A stretch of DNA of 64,000 nt from Ellagibacter isourolithinifaciens (GCF_008831035.1 NZ_WAJR01000001.1:186001-250000), one strand, 5' to 3'; shown: positions 1 through 8,641, counted from the first letter of the stretch. The notes: generated from the letters alone by a model not told the origin. Made by a program: numbers and translations.

Positions 1-1
1 G

Positions 2-709
2 ACGCAGGCAAAGGTTCTCGCATCGGACAAGGATTTCGGTAGCGCGATTTACGTCGAAACCGACCTCACCAAACTTCCCGAACGTGCCGATCAATCGACC
101 TTCCCTACGTTCGAAGTAACGGAAGCGGGAACCTACTCGATGCGAGGGCCGAAAAACATCGTCCGCACCGCAACGGAATTCGCCCTCGAATCAAGGAAGG
201 CATGCACGGTTTATTGGGGTTCGGCGACTGAAATCGCCGCCACGCTCTACGAGTTCGGGGCGACGACCACCTCTCCTGCCCTTCGAGCCTTCTGCAAAGA
301 TCCGCTCGAGCTGCCAGTATGCAAACGCCTCTGCACTGCATCCGATCCGGCAAGCTTCGCTGAAATCGCAGAAGAATTGGGGCTCTCGCTTTCAGAACGA
401 TCGGCGCGCCGAATCTTAAATGAGGAGATCAAGCCCATCATTTCATTGGCTGAACTCGTAAGGACTCAGGCGATTCCCGCAAAGGAAAAGGCACACGAAA
501 CCTCGAAAGCGGCAAGTCAGAAAGCCGTCGATCGCGACGGCAGGTCGCTTCGTCTCTGCAATGAGGACAAGGCAATGCTCGCGGATTCCTGCAAGGATGC
601 CTTCCTCGATATCGCCAATCGGTATTATCTTGATCCGCTCGGCGCACCTGAAGTGAAGGTCGGCCCCCAAAAGATCGAGATCACCCTGCGCTTCGATAAG
701 CTGAGATAG
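2..709 (+). CDS. Unidentified protein, C-terminal part (5' truncated)
   Basis: The reading frame is open from the first bases of the window and stops at TAG 707-709, so only the last 235 or so residues are visible. An internal ATG at 140 has no convincing Shine-Dalgarno sequence and the frame upstream looks coding, so it is not taken as the start. I do not recognise the family. The visible part is soluble and mixed alpha/beta, with no membrane segment, and its middle (an EIAEELGLSLSERSARRIL stretch) resembles a helix-turn-helix, which is only suggestive. It lies about 100 bp upstream of spoVS on the same strand and may belong to the same transcription unit. Confidence 0.6.
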   Translation, partial: TQAKVLASDKDFGSAIYVETDLTKLPERADQSTFPTFEVTEAGTYSMRGPKNIVRTATEFALESRKACTVYWGSATEIAATLYEFGATTTSPALRAFCKDPLELPVCKRLCTASDPASFAEIAEELGLSLSERSARRILNEEIKPIISLAELVRTQAIPAKEKAHETSKAASQKAVDRDGRSLRLCNEDKAMLADSCKDAFLDIANRYYLDPLGAPEVKVGPQKIEITLRFDKLR

Positions 710-811
710 CCGTTTGCGCAGGTTGCCACGCTGATGAGTAATTGCTATCATTTCTCTCAGTGACATAAATACCACCACTGAAACACACTACGAAACGACA
801 AGGAAATGCTC

Positions 812-1159
812 GTGACAACCCCATCGGAATCGCAGCCGTCAATCGGCTGCTTAAAAGTGTCGTCGAAATCCTCTCCTGCATCTGTCGCTGGAGCGATCGC
901 TGGCATGATCAAGGATGGACTTCACGTCGAGATTCAAGCGGTAGGGGCCGGCGCCGTGAACCAAGCAGTCAAAGCCATCGCTATCTCGCGTGGCTTCCTC
1001 TCTCCCGTGGGCGTCGAAATCGTATGCGCCCCATCCTTTGCCGACATCGTCATCGATGGCGAATACCGAACCGCCATCCGTTTCACCGTTGAACCGCGCG
1101 GCGCCGTGATACCTTCCATCGCCGCTGAACAGAAAACCGCCAACCCTACGGAGCGCTGA
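812..1159 (+). CDS. spoVS: Stage V sporulation protein S (SpoVS) family protein
   Basis: About 115 residues carrying the hallmark SpoVS signatures: LKVSSKSSPASVAGAIAGMI, then EIQAVGAGAVNQAVKAIAIS, then the core RTAIRFTVEPRG. SpoVS is a small Alba-like fold protein; in Bacillus it affects sporulation, but the family also occurs in non-sporulating bacteria, where its role is unclear and nucleic-acid binding is suspected. I prefer the GTG at 812 over the ATG at 806: the AAGGAA at 800-805 abuts the ATG but sits six bases from the GTG. It lies seven bases upstream of miaB, which suggests one transcript and a possible RNA-related role. The C-terminal 10 or so residues are extra to the usual 86-residue family length. 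Confidence 0.9.
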   Translation: MTTPSESQPSIGCLKVSSKSSPASVAGAIAGMIKDGLHVEIQAVGAGAVNQAVKAIAISRGFLSPVGVEIVCAPSFADIVIDGEYRTAIRFTVEPRGAVIPSIAAEQKTANPTER

Positions 1160-1165
1160 TACCGC

Positions 1166-2536
1166 ATGCATTCACCCATCAATGGGCTTACGTTCTGCAT
1201 CCACACCTTCGGATGCCAAATGAATAAACACGATTCCGAGCGCATAGCAGGCATGCTCGAGGCGCTCGGAGCACTCATGGTAGAAACCGTTGAGGAATCC
1301 GATATCGTCGTCTTCATGACCTGCTGCGTCCGAGAAGCAGCCGACACACGCCTCTATGGCCAGGTTGCCTCCATGAAGAACATTCCACTTCGAGCAGAAT
1401 CTCCTCTGTCGAAGCGCGTCATCGCTGTCGGCGGCTGCATCGGACAGCGCGACGGGGAGAAGCTCACTGAAGCCCTTCCTCATCTCGATGTCGTGTTCGG
1501 CACGCACAACCTTGGGTCGCTTCCGAGATTGCTCGAGGCGGCGATTGAGGGACAGGGGAAGCAGGTCGAAGTGCTCGCCGCCTCATCCGAATTCCCGACA
1601 GAGCTCCCGACAAGCCGCGAGCATTCCTGGGCGGCATGGCTGCCCATCACCATCGGGTGCAACAATTTCTGCTCCTACTGCATCGTTCCCTATGTCCGCG
1701 GTCGCGAGAAATCGCGCTCTATTGAGGATATCGTCGCCGAGGCCGAGCGCTATGTCGCTTCCGGCGTGAAAGAAATTACGCTGCTCGGGCAGAACGTGAA
1801 CTCCTACGGCCGTGATCTTTATGGAAAACCCCGTTTCGCCGACATCCTCGATGCCGTCGACCAAACGGGAATCGAGCGGCTTCGCTTCGCAACGAGCCAT
1901 CCGAAGGACCTCACCGACGAGGTTATCGAGAAGTTCGGTTCGTTGCGATCGCTCATGCCTGCGCTCCACCTTCCCGTGCAGTCGGGCTCCAACGCTATTC
2001 TCGCGGCAATGAACAGGCGCTATTCGCGCGACCATTACCTACGCCTTATCAGCAAGATTCGCGACGTGCAACCCGATATCGCCCTGTCGACCGACATCAT
2101 CGTCGGCTTCCCAGGTGAAACAGCGAAAGATTTCGAAGACACGTATCGCCTCGTGGAAGAGGTCGGCTACCATCAGGTTTTTACCTTCATCTATTCGAAG
2201 CGTGAAGGTACCCCTGCGGCTCAGATCGAAGACCCCACACCGCGCGAGGTTATCCAGGAGCGATTCGATCGCCTCGTCGATCTTGTGCAAAAGCGCGCAT
2301 TCGAGCTCAACCAACCGGATGTCGGAAGCGTTGTCCCTATCCTTGTGGAGGGATCCTCGAAACGCGATGAGCGAATGATTGCCGGCAAAAGCCCCAAGAA
2401 CCAAACCGTCCACGCGCTCGCCCCGCAGGGTGTGACGCCGAGCGAACTGGCCGGCACGTTCGTGAACGTCAAGATCGACGACGCCAAGACATGGTACCTT
2501 TCGGGCCACGTGCTGGGCGCGAACGAGCGTCTCTAA
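1166..2536 (+). CDS. miaB: tRNA-2-methylthio-N6-dimethylallyladenosine synthase MiaB
   Basis: Radical SAM methylthiotransferase of 456 aa that converts i6A37 to ms2i6A37 in tRNAs reading UNN codons. The N-terminal UPF0004 domain holds the three ligands of the auxiliary cluster (C17 in TFGCQMN, C53 or C54, C91 in GGCIGQRDG). The radical SAM motif CxxxCxxC is C165, C169, C172, followed by IVPYVRGREKSR. The C-terminal ~70 residues fit a TRAM RNA-binding domain. Length is typical. miaA, which makes the i6A substrate, follows six bases downstream, so both steps of the modification are encoded together. Confidence 0.97.
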   Translation: MHSPINGLTFCIHTFGCQMNKHDSERIAGMLEALGALMVETVEESDIVVFMTCCVREAADTRLYGQVASMKNIPLRAESPLSKRVIAVGGCIGQRDGEKLTEALPHLDVVFGTHNLGSLPRLLEAAIEGQGKQVEVLAASSEFPTELPTSREHSWAAWLPITIGCNNFCSYCIVPYVRGREKSRSIEDIVAEAERYVASGVKEITLLGQNVNSYGRDLYGKPRFADILDAVDQTGIERLRFATSHPKDLTDEVIEKFGSLRSLMPALHLPVQSGSNAILAAMNRRYSRDHYLRLISKIRDVQPDIALSTDIIVGFPGETAKDFEDTYRLVEEVGYHQVFTFIYSKREGTPAAQIEDPTPREVIQERFDRLVDLVQKRAFELNQPDVGSVVPILVEGSSKRDERMIAGKSPKNQTVHALAPQGVTPSELAGTFVNVKIDDAKTWYLSGHVLGANERL

Positions 2537-2541
2537 GCGCT

Positions 2542-3513
2542 ATGATCGACGAAACGGGGAAGACGGCCATCAGCCTTCCACTTATGCGCCCTGTTATCTG
2601 CGTTGTTGGTCCGACGGCATCAGGAAAGACCGACGTTGCGCAGCTGCTTGCGCAAAATCTCAGTGGGGAAGTGGTAAGCGCCGATTCCATGCAGATTTAC
2701 CGCGGCATGGACATTGGCACTGGCAAACTTCCCGAAGAGAAACGGCTTGTTCCCCATTTCGGGTTCGACCTCGTGAACCCGGGGGAGCCATATTCGGCAG
2801 CCGTGTATCAACAGTATGCAAGAGAATGCTTCTCCGATATCGACAAACGTGGAAAGAGAGCGCTGCTTGTCGGGGGAACGGGACTCTACGTCCGCGCGGC
2901 AATCGACGCCTATGACTTCCCGAAAGGGGAGCAGGTCGACAACCCCGTACGCGAAAAGTGGACCTCATACTACAAGGACAACGGGGCCGATAAGCTTTGG
3001 GAGCGGCTACGCGAGCGCGATCCCGAAAGCGCGTCCGTTATCCACCCAAACAATGTAAGACGCGTGATCAGGGCATTCGAGCTTCTCGAAGAGGGCACAA
3101 CGTATGCGATTCAAAAGAAGAATCTCGCGTCGATTCCGCAAGCTGTTCCTGCCAAGTTCATCGGGCTCGCCGTCGATCCAGAAATACTCAACAAGCGAAT
3201 CGAGCGGCGTGTGGACAGCATGATCGAATGCGGGCTCGTCTGCGAGGTTGAACGATTGCTCGACGAAGGCTTTCGCAAGGGCATCACGGCACCTCAGGCT
3301 ATTGGATACAAGGAAATCGTATCCGCGCTTGACGGGGATATCTCGCTCGACGCGGCCATCGAGCAGATCAAGACTGCAACACGGCGATATGCAAAACGAC
3401 AGCGAACATGGTTCCGCAAAGATTCGCGAATTGCATGGATTGACGCGGATTCCGGAAACGCTGAAGCAATCGCAACACAAGCGCAACACTCACTTGATAC
3501 AATGGGCGCCTAA
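2542..3513 (+). CDS. miaA: tRNA dimethylallyltransferase MiaA
   Basis: Transfers the dimethylallyl group from DMAPP to N6 of A37 in tRNA, giving the substrate of MiaB. The P-loop GPTASGKTDV, the following DSMQIYRGMDIGTGK motif and the C-terminal KRQRTWFRKD are all diagnostic. The ATG at 2542 follows the miaB stop by five bases; a second ATG at 2584 lies 14 codons in, directly before the VICVVGPTASGKT strand, and is an equally possible start because neither has a strong Shine-Dalgarno. An in-frame ATG at 2491 would overlap miaB by 46 bp and is less likely. Confidence 0.96.
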   Translation: MIDETGKTAISLPLMRPVICVVGPTASGKTDVAQLLAQNLSGEVVSADSMQIYRGMDIGTGKLPEEKRLVPHFGFDLVNPGEPYSAAVYQQYARECFSDIDKRGKRALLVGGTGLYVRAAIDAYDFPKGEQVDNPVREKWTSYYKDNGADKLWERLRERDPESASVIHPNNVRRVIRAFELLEEGTTYAIQKKNLASIPQAVPAKFIGLAVDPEILNKRIERRVDSMIECGLVCEVERLLDEGFRKGITAPQAIGYKEIVSALDGDISLDAAIEQIKTATRRYAKRQRTWFRKDSRIAWIDADSGNAEAIATQAQHSLDTMGA

Positions 3514-3538
3514 GCTAACAGAAAGAGGACATGCACCT

Positions 3539-4456
3539 ATGGAGCTTTCATTCACCAAACTCAACGGAGCCGGCAACGACTTTGTCTTTGTGGACGATTT
3601 TTCAAGCGAGATCGAGCTGACAACGTCCCAGGTTTCCTGGCTTTGCGATCGGCATTTCGGCATTGGCGCCGATGGCGTCATTCTTGTGCGCCCCTCCGTG
3701 CGACCGGAGTGCGCCGCCTATATGCACTACATCAACTCAGACGGAACGCTTGCCCAAATGTGCGGCAATGGCGTGCGCTGCTTCGCGAAGTTCCTCGTCG
3801 ACCGTGGATACGTGCAGGCGAGCGACGGCTCGTTTGTCGCTGATACGCTCGCAGGACCGAAGCCGATCAGCTTCACTGTCGACGATGAGGACAAGATGCT
3901 CCAAGCAACGGTCGATATGGGCCATCCGATCCTCGAGCCGAGCGAGGTTCCCGTTAACGCCAAGGCGAACGCAACGTCTCCTGCGGGCGCGGCCTATGCT
4001 CGCGAAATTGAAATCGACTCACCCTGGGGGCCGTTCGCTTTCACCTGCGTCTCAATGGGCAACCCCCATGCGATCACCTTCATCAACGACTTCAACACAC
4101 TGCCGAAAGACCTGTTCATTTCCGAGGAAAGGTCCCTTGAGACGCTCGACCTTGAGAAAATCGGGGCGTTCTACGAGTCGAACCCCGTATTCCCCGAGAA
4201 GGCCAATATCGAGTTTGCCCACATCGGAGAGGCGGGAATCGAGATGCGCGTGTACGAGCGCGGCTGCGGCGAAACCCTTGCGTGCGGCACGGGTGCGTGC
4301 GCGACCTGCGTCGCTGCTGCGCTGACCGAGCGCACCGGGCGCGAAAACGACCTCATCCTCCGCGGTGGCGTGCTCCATATCCTTTGGACCGAGGACGACC
4401 ATGTCATGATGACGGGACCTGCCGCCGAAGCGTTCGAGGGAACGGTAGTCCTATAA
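3539..4456 (+). CDS. dapF: Diaminopimelate epimerase DapF
   Basis: Interconverts LL- and meso-diaminopimelate, the last step before lysine and peptidoglycan precursors. Both catalytic cysteines are visible: C75 in AQMCGNGVRCF and the second in ETLACGTGACATC. The N-terminal signature FTKLNGAGNDFVFVDD is complete. The start at 3539 is set by AGAGG about 11 bases upstream and by that conserved N-terminus; longer in-frame openings would overlap miaA. At 305 aa it is slightly longer than the usual 270-290. hflX begins two bases after the stop. Confidence 0.97.
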   Translation: MELSFTKLNGAGNDFVFVDDFSSEIELTTSQVSWLCDRHFGIGADGVILVRPSVRPECAAYMHYINSDGTLAQMCGNGVRCFAKFLVDRGYVQASDGSFVADTLAGPKPISFTVDDEDKMLQATVDMGHPILEPSEVPVNAKANATSPAGAAYAREIEIDSPWGPFAFTCVSMGNPHAITFINDFNTLPKDLFISEERSLETLDLEKIGAFYESNPVFPEKANIEFAHIGEAGIEMRVYERGCGETLACGTGACATCVAAALTERTGRENDLILRGGVLHILWTEDDHVMMTGPAAEAFEGTVVL

Positions 4457-4458
4457 GC

Positions 4459-5799
4459 ATGGAGCAGTTCGCCTCGGTGCTCACCAAGGGAGCGCAAACG
4501 ACATTCGAGGAACAGAGGGAACGAGCAATCCTCGTTGGGGTTGATCGCCCGAACCAAAAGTGGTCTCTTGACTCTTCGCTCGCCGAGCTTGAACGCCTCG
4601 CCGACACTGCGGGCGCTGACACCGTCGCCAAGACGACGCAGAAACTCGAATCGCCCAATCCTCGAACGTTCGTCGGAACAGGCAAGGCGGAAGAGATTGC
4701 CCAGCTTGCTCGCTCGTATTCGGCGGACCTGGTCATATTCGACGATGAGCTCACCCCGTCGCAGCAATCAAACCTCGAAAAGACCGTCGATAAGAGCGTC
4801 AAGATCATCGATCGTACGGCGCTCATCCTCGACATCTTCGCACTCCACGCCTCGTCGAAAGAGGGCAGGTTGCAGGTGCGCCTTGCGCAGAACCAATATC
4901 TCTACCCCCGCCTTCGCGGCATGTGGGCGCATCTCGCCTCGAATCGCATGGGTGGCGGCGTCGGATCGCGCTTCGGCGAAGGCGAAAGCCAGCTCGAGGT
5001 CGACCGAAGGATGGTACGCAAGCGAATCACCTCCATCAAGCGCGAGCTCGCCCACTTAGCCGATGTACGATCGCTGCAGCGCGAGGAACGATATTCAAGC
5101 GGCATGTTCCGCGTTGCTCTGGCCGGATATACCAATGCAGGTAAATCAAGCTTGATCAACCGTCTGTGTGACGCCGACGTCCTCAGCTATGACAAGCTCT
5201 TTGCAACCCTCGACTCTACGACAAGAAAGTTCGAGCTACCCGAAGGGCGCGAAATAACCGTGACCGACACCGTTGGGTTCATTCAAAAACTGCCGACGAC
5301 CTTGGTTGAGGCATTCAAGTCGACACTCGATGAGATCACGGGAGCGCATTTGATTCTGCACGTGATTGACGCTTCTTCAAGTGAACGAGAAGGCCAACGC
5401 GATGCCGTCGACGAGACGCTCGAGCAAATCGGCGCTCAATCGATTCCCCGAATCGAGGTATTCAACAAGTGCGACCTGCTAAGCGACGAAGACATTAGCG
5501 CTCTCAAGTCCCGTTATCCGCAGGCGATTGCGATATCCGCTGCAACAGGAGAGGGGGTTGAGGAGCTCGTCAAACGAATCGCGCAAGCCGCTTCAGCTGC
5601 CGATACGCATATGAGCGTCCTCATTCCCTATGCAAAAGGGGCTCTTGTTGCGAAGGCTCACGAGCGCTGCCATATCGTGAGCGAAACCCACGAAGAACAG
5701 GGGACTGCGATCACAATGTTCGTCCCCCAAAGCTATGTCAGCGCCTTTCAGCCCTACCTTACAAACGACGGAACACCGCAACAACCTTGCCCGCAATAG
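4459..5799 (+). CDS. hflX: Ribosome-splitting GTPase HflX
   Basis: 446-aa GTPase that binds the 50S subunit and splits or rescues stalled ribosomes. The HflX N-terminal domain is recognised by GTGKAEEIAQL, DDELTPSQQSNLE and the linker RLQVRLAQNQYLYPRL. The G domain has G1 GYTNAGKSSLINRL, G3 DTVGFIQKLP and G4 FNKCDL. The start follows the dapF stop by two bases, implying translational coupling. The 3' end overlaps the 3' end of convergent lexA by 41 bp, so the C-terminal residues of both proteins share DNA. MiaA-HflX proximity is common in bacteria, here with dapF inserted between. Confidence 0.96.
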   Translation: MEQFASVLTKGAQTTFEEQRERAILVGVDRPNQKWSLDSSLAELERLADTAGADTVAKTTQKLESPNPRTFVGTGKAEEIAQLARSYSADLVIFDDELTPSQQSNLEKTVDKSVKIIDRTALILDIFALHASSKEGRLQVRLAQNQYLYPRLRGMWAHLASNRMGGGVGSRFGEGESQLEVDRRMVRKRITSIKRELAHLADVRSLQREERYSSGMFRVALAGYTNAGKSSLINRLCDADVLSYDKLFATLDSTTRKFELPEGREITVTDTVGFIQKLPTTLVEAFKSTLDEITGAHLILHVIDASSSEREGQRDAVDETLEQIGAQSIPRIEVFNKCDLLSDEDISALKSRYPQAIAISAATGEGVEELVKRIAQAASAADTHMSVLIPYAKGALVAKAHERCHIVSETHEEQGTAITMFVPQSYVSAFQPYLTNDGTPQQPCPQ

Positions 5800-6409
5800 A
5801 GCAATTTGTAGTGATGATCGGATCCATAGAGGAGTTCTCCGGCTGAAGCCGAATATGGTCCTTCTCCTTGTAGAAGCGCTTCACGGTTGCCCCATCGTCG
5901 ATGATGGCGACAACGATATCGCCGTTATTAGCAACTGGCTGCTCCTTAACGACCACATAATCGCCGTCGTTGATGCCTGCCTCGATCATTGATTCGCCGC
6001 GCACGGACAAGAGAAACGAGGGGGCATCGCCGACAATGTCGGTCGGAAGGGAAATCGTATCGGTGATATTCTCTTCAGCAAGAATCGGCACGCCCGCAGC
6101 GACATCGCCCACAAGCGGCACGTTCACGATTTTACTGAAGCTCGGCTGAACAACATCTGGCACAGAGCTCGCCTGCACCGATGAGCCCTCAAGAGGGTAG
6201 GTAAGCGAGATCGATCGAGATTTTAAGGGGTCTCGCTTGATAAGACCCTTTTCTTCAAGAGCCTTCAGGTGGACATGGACGGTGGAAGGGGAGGAAAGCC
6301 CCAGGGCATGGCATACCTCGCGAACCGTCGGCCCGTAGCCCTTTTCCCGAATGCAATCCTCAATGCAATCGAGAACAGCTTGTTGACGCTTCGTCACTTT
6401 GGCGGCCAT
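5759..6409 (-). CDS. lexA: LexA repressor
   Basis: SOS repressor of 216 aa. The N-terminal winged helix (TKRQQAVLDCIEDCI, then GLSSPSTVHVHLKALEEKG) binds operators. The C-terminal protease has the cleavage site AG in GDVAAGVPI, the nucleophile in RGESM and the general-base lysine in ATVKRFY. The start at 6409 is preceded by GAAAGGA; an in-frame start five codons upstream is less well placed. The upstream region shared with the divergent small gene holds three LexA-type boxes, so the gene is expected to be autoregulated. The stop lies within the hflX 3' end. Confidence 0.97.
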   Translation of the reverse strand: MAAKVTKRQQAVLDCIEDCIREKGYGPTVREVCHALGLSSPSTVHVHLKALEEKGLIKRDPLKSRSISLTYPLEGSSVQASSVPDVVQPSFSKIVNVPLVGDVAAGVPILAEENITDTISLPTDIVGDAPSFLLSVRGESMIEAGINDGDYVVVKEQPVANNGDIVVAIIDDGATVKRFYKEKDHIRLQPENSSMDPIITTNCSIAGKVVAVFRRL

Positions 6410-6429
6410 AGTGCGTCCTTTCAATTAAT

Positions 6430-6500
6430 CGAACAAATGTTTGAAATAATTATTGACGTGAACCTTTGTTCGATTTATTATAAACGCGAACAAAGGTTCT
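6430..6500. promoter_or_regulatory. Three LexA (SOS) boxes in the lexA divergent promoter region
   Basis: Three copies of the Gram-positive type SOS box GAAC-N4-GTTC lie between lexA and the divergent gene at 6525. They are CGAACAAATGTTTG at 6430-6443, TGAACCTTTGTTCG at 6459-6472 and CGAACAAAGGTTCT at 6487-6500. The second and third keep both half-sites exactly; the first has GTTT in place of GTTC. Their centres are 28-29 bp apart. The middle box fills the spacer of the rightward promoter and the third lies just downstream of its -10, so LexA binding should block it fully. Confidence 0.88.
6453..6481 (+). promoter_or_regulatory. Rightward SOS promoter (TTGACG-N17-TATTAT)
   Basis: A -35 TTGACG at 6453-6458 and -10 TATTAT at 6476-6481, separated by 17 bp, point at the small membrane protein gene. 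The spacer is occupied by a LexA box. The leader would be about 37 nt, ending in AAGGAGG. Confidence 0.75.
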
Positions 6501-6524
6501 ACGCAAGGGCAAGGAGGCACAAAG

Positions 6525-6863
6525 ATGGGAAATTTCGAAATGAGGTACCCCGTACACGGATCAGCCGCGCTGAAGCCCAGTTCAGCAGAGAAATCGCAAT
6601 CTGCGACCATCATCGAGTTCCCAGCTATTGCGCAAAACGAGTTCGATTGGGAGTCTCTCGAACAGAACAGCGCAGCGGCACAGCCTTCGGATTTCTCTCA
6701 GCTCAAAGCGCTCTTCACCACGCCGCTCGATGATCGGCAGATGGTGCGAAGCCTCAAGGAGGGAACCTTGCGCGGCGTCTCTCGCAGCGATATGAAGCCG
6801 TCACACGCAATCGCATGCGGTGTCGCAATGACAATCGCTTCGTTTATCCTGTTCTTCCTGTAA
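6525..6863 (+). CDS. Small SOS-controlled protein with C-terminal membrane anchor; candidate cell-division inhibitor
   Basis: 112 aa, starting at an ATG eight bases after a perfect AAGGAGG (6511-6517). Residues 1-93 are hydrophilic and partly low-complexity; residues 94-112 form a single hydrophobic helix ending the protein (IACGVAMTIASFILFFL), giving a tail-anchored topology. There is no LysM domain and no signal peptide. Its promoter contains LexA boxes, and it lies between lexA and nrdR. In mycobacteria and corynebacteria that same position holds the SOS division inhibitor genes (Rv2719c/ChiZ, DivS), and in Bacillus yneA lies beside lexA. I therefore infer a functional analogue of those inhibitors; no sequence similarity to them is evident. 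Confidence 0.7.
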   Translation: MGNFEMRYPVHGSAALKPSSAEKSQSATIIEFPAIAQNEFDWESLEQNSAAAQPSDFSQLKALFTTPLDDRQMVRSLKEGTLRGVSRSDMKPSHAIACGVAMTIASFILFFL

Positions 6864-6878
6864 ACAACCTGTTGATGG

Positions 6879-6904
6879 TGTCCGCATCTTCAATTGTGCG
6901 GACA
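6879..6904 (+). terminator. Hairpin after the SOS gene
   Basis: Perfect 8-bp stem TGTCCGCA / TGCGGACA with a 10-nt loop, 16 bases after the stop of the small membrane protein gene. No T-tract follows, so it may be a weak terminator or an RNA-stabilising hairpin. Confidence 0.45.
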
Positions 6905-6980
6905 TCCTGATCAAACCCGTAACAGACAATCCATACGGTATGATACCTTTAACAGAAGTAAAGTTTAAAGGAGCATGCGC

Positions 6981-7427
6981 ATGCGTTGTCCCTCCTGCGG
7001 CTACCTTGAATCAAAAGTCGTAGACTCACGCCCATCCGAAGACGGAACATCAATTAGAAGGCGCCGAGAGTGCCTGAAATGCCAACGCCGATTCACCACA
7101 TACGAGCGCTTGGGCGATAACCCGCTCGTCATCGTTAAAGTCGACGGATCATCCGAAGCCTACGATCGTAACAAGCTGTTCAGGGGCCTGCTTATCGCAT
7201 GCGCCAAGCGGCCGATTTCGAAAGAGCAGGTCGACGATTTGATCGACAGCATCGAAACCGAGCTTCGCAATACCTCGCGAACCGAAATCAGATCGAAAGA
7301 GCTTGGTGAAATGGCGTTGAAGCGCCTTGCAAAGCTCGACGATGTCGCCTATGTCAGGTTCGCGAGCGTATACAAAGACTTTCAAAACATTGAAGAATTC
7401 GCTGAAGCACTTGAGGAGTTGCGATAA
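6981..7427 (+). CDS. nrdR: Transcriptional regulator NrdR
   Basis: 148-aa repressor of ribonucleotide reductase genes. It has an N-terminal zinc ribbon (MRCPSCGY, later ECLKCQRRFTTYER) and a C-terminal ATP-cone that senses ATP/dATP. The ATG at 6981 is preferred over that at 6975: GGAG at 6970-6973 is only one base from the first but seven from the second, and the family begins with MRCP. dut, another enzyme of deoxynucleotide supply, follows after three bases. Confidence 0.96.
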   Translation: MRCPSCGYLESKVVDSRPSEDGTSIRRRRECLKCQRRFTTYERLGDNPLVIVKVDGSSEAYDRNKLFRGLLIACAKRPISKEQVDDLIDSIETELRNTSRTEIRSKELGEMALKRLAKLDDVAYVRFASVYKDFQNIEEFAEALEELR

Positions 7428-7430
7428 GTC

Positions 7431-7880
7431 ATGCCAGAACAGTTACTCGTTCCTATAAAACAGCTTGATGAGACCTTGGAGGTTCCCCGTTATGCGTACG
7501 AGGGCGATGCAGGCGTAGACCTGCGCGCAGCCGAAGATTTTTCGCTCAAGCCGTTCGAACGAAAGCTCGTCCCAACAGGAATCGCAATCGCACTGCCGAG
7601 AGGCTATGCAGGCTTCGTTATGCCGAGGAGCGGGCTTGCTGTGAAGCATGGGATATCTATCGTCAACACGCCGGGACTTATCGACAGCGACTACCGAGGC
7701 GAGCTGAAGGTCACCTTGATCAACCTCGACCCAAATGAATCATTCCAGGCGCAAAAAGGCGACCGCATTGCTCAGCTCGTTATCATGAAGGTAGAGAACG
7801 CAAACTTCGGATGCAGAGCCTCATTGGACGAAACCGAGCGCGGAGATTCCGGATTCGGAAGCAGCGGCATTCAAAGCTAG
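7431..7880 (+). CDS. dut: Deoxyuridine 5'-triphosphate nucleotidohydrolase (dUTPase)
   Basis: 149-aa trimeric dUTPase, hydrolysing dUTP to dUMP and pyrophosphate and so keeping uracil out of DNA. The five family motifs are present, including DAGVDLRA, PRSGLAVKHGI, DSDYRGELKV, KGDRIAQLV and the C-terminal glycine-rich arm ERGDSGFGSSG. It starts three bases after the nrdR stop and is probably co-transcribed with it. Confidence 0.97.
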   Translation: MPEQLLVPIKQLDETLEVPRYAYEGDAGVDLRAAEDFSLKPFERKLVPTGIAIALPRGYAGFVMPRSGLAVKHGISIVNTPGLIDSDYRGELKVTLINLDPNESFQAQKGDRIAQLVIMKVENANFGCRASLDETERGDSGFGSSGIQS

Positions 7881-7999
7881 CTATTTCCACGGTATAGTTG
7901 CCCAAAGAAACCCAGATCGGGCCTTAGAACGGCTCTAAGAGCTTCGCCCATGAAACCCTAGGTCAACAGCTTGATATTTTTACGAGACAAAGGATAGCA

Positions 8000-8389
8000 G
8001 TGCAGAATAGCGAAGAAAAAGAGCGGAAACTCGCCTCAACGAGGAAACTGATTACATTCGCCAACATCGCTGGACCTGTCTCGCTCATTATAGGCGGAGT
8101 CTTGCTGAGCACGGCAGGACTTATATGCTCGTTGATCGCGCGTTCGAGAATCAACACCATGCTGAAAGAGCAACCGCAAGATCAGATATTTTCGCAAAAG
8201 GTCATGCAGGCGGCAAAACCAGGCGCCATTGCACTGATTATCTGCACGATAGCGCTTGTTCTTAATGTCATTTCGCTGGCGCTTGTGATGCCAGCCGTGC
8301 TCGAAGCCTCACAGACAGGTAATCTGACGACGCTTTTCGGGGGCGGTGCGGTAAACACCGCAGGAACAGCTACGTCCACCTGGGGCTAA
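8000..8389 (+). CDS. Small membrane protein with two transmembrane helices
   Basis: 129 aa from a GTG start with AAAGGA seven bases upstream. A charged cytoplasmic N-terminus (EEKERKLASTRK) is followed by two hydrophobic segments, about residues 20-48 and 70-100, and a short Gly/Thr-rich tail. It resembles the general two-helix DUF4190-like layout but I cannot assign a family. It stands alone, 119 bp after dut and before an AT-rich gap where an IS30-type element has inserted. Confidence 0.65.
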   Translation: MQNSEEKERKLASTRKLITFANIAGPVSLIIGGVLLSTAGLICSLIARSRINTMLKEQPQDQIFSQKVMQAAKPGAIALIICTIALVLNVISLALVMPAVLEASQTGNLTTLFGGGAVNTAGTATSTWG

Positions 8390-8533
8390 AGAAACGACAG
8401 CGTTTCGGCTAACCAGACCACGCTTCAATCAAAAGCCCATTCAAGGGTTTGCCAATTCACTATACATCGCTTTCCTATTATACATAAACACTTGATAATA
8501 GACGTTATGTAAACTAATTACAAATGAAGATAA

Positions 8534-8550
8534 CGTGTGTACTTTGGGTT
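8534..8550 (+). repeat. 17-bp direct repeat, left copy, abutting IS30-type element
   Basis: CGTGTGTACTTTGGGTT at 8534-8550 is repeated exactly at 10286-10302. The two copies lie directly outside the terminal inverted repeats of the transposase-bearing element, in the same orientation, as a target duplication would. Confidence 0.85.
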
Positions 8551-8641
8551 AATTCCAATCTCAAATGCACGTATTTGCGCAGGTGACGTGGAGTAATGCA
8601 GTTAGTGTTGGAATCGCTGCCTTTTCGTGCTGCTTTCATCA

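Noticed and set aside
3248-3538. N-terminal extension of dapF into miaA
   Set aside because: The extra residues overlap miaA in another frame, and the conserved DapF start follows a good Shine-Dalgarno at 3539.
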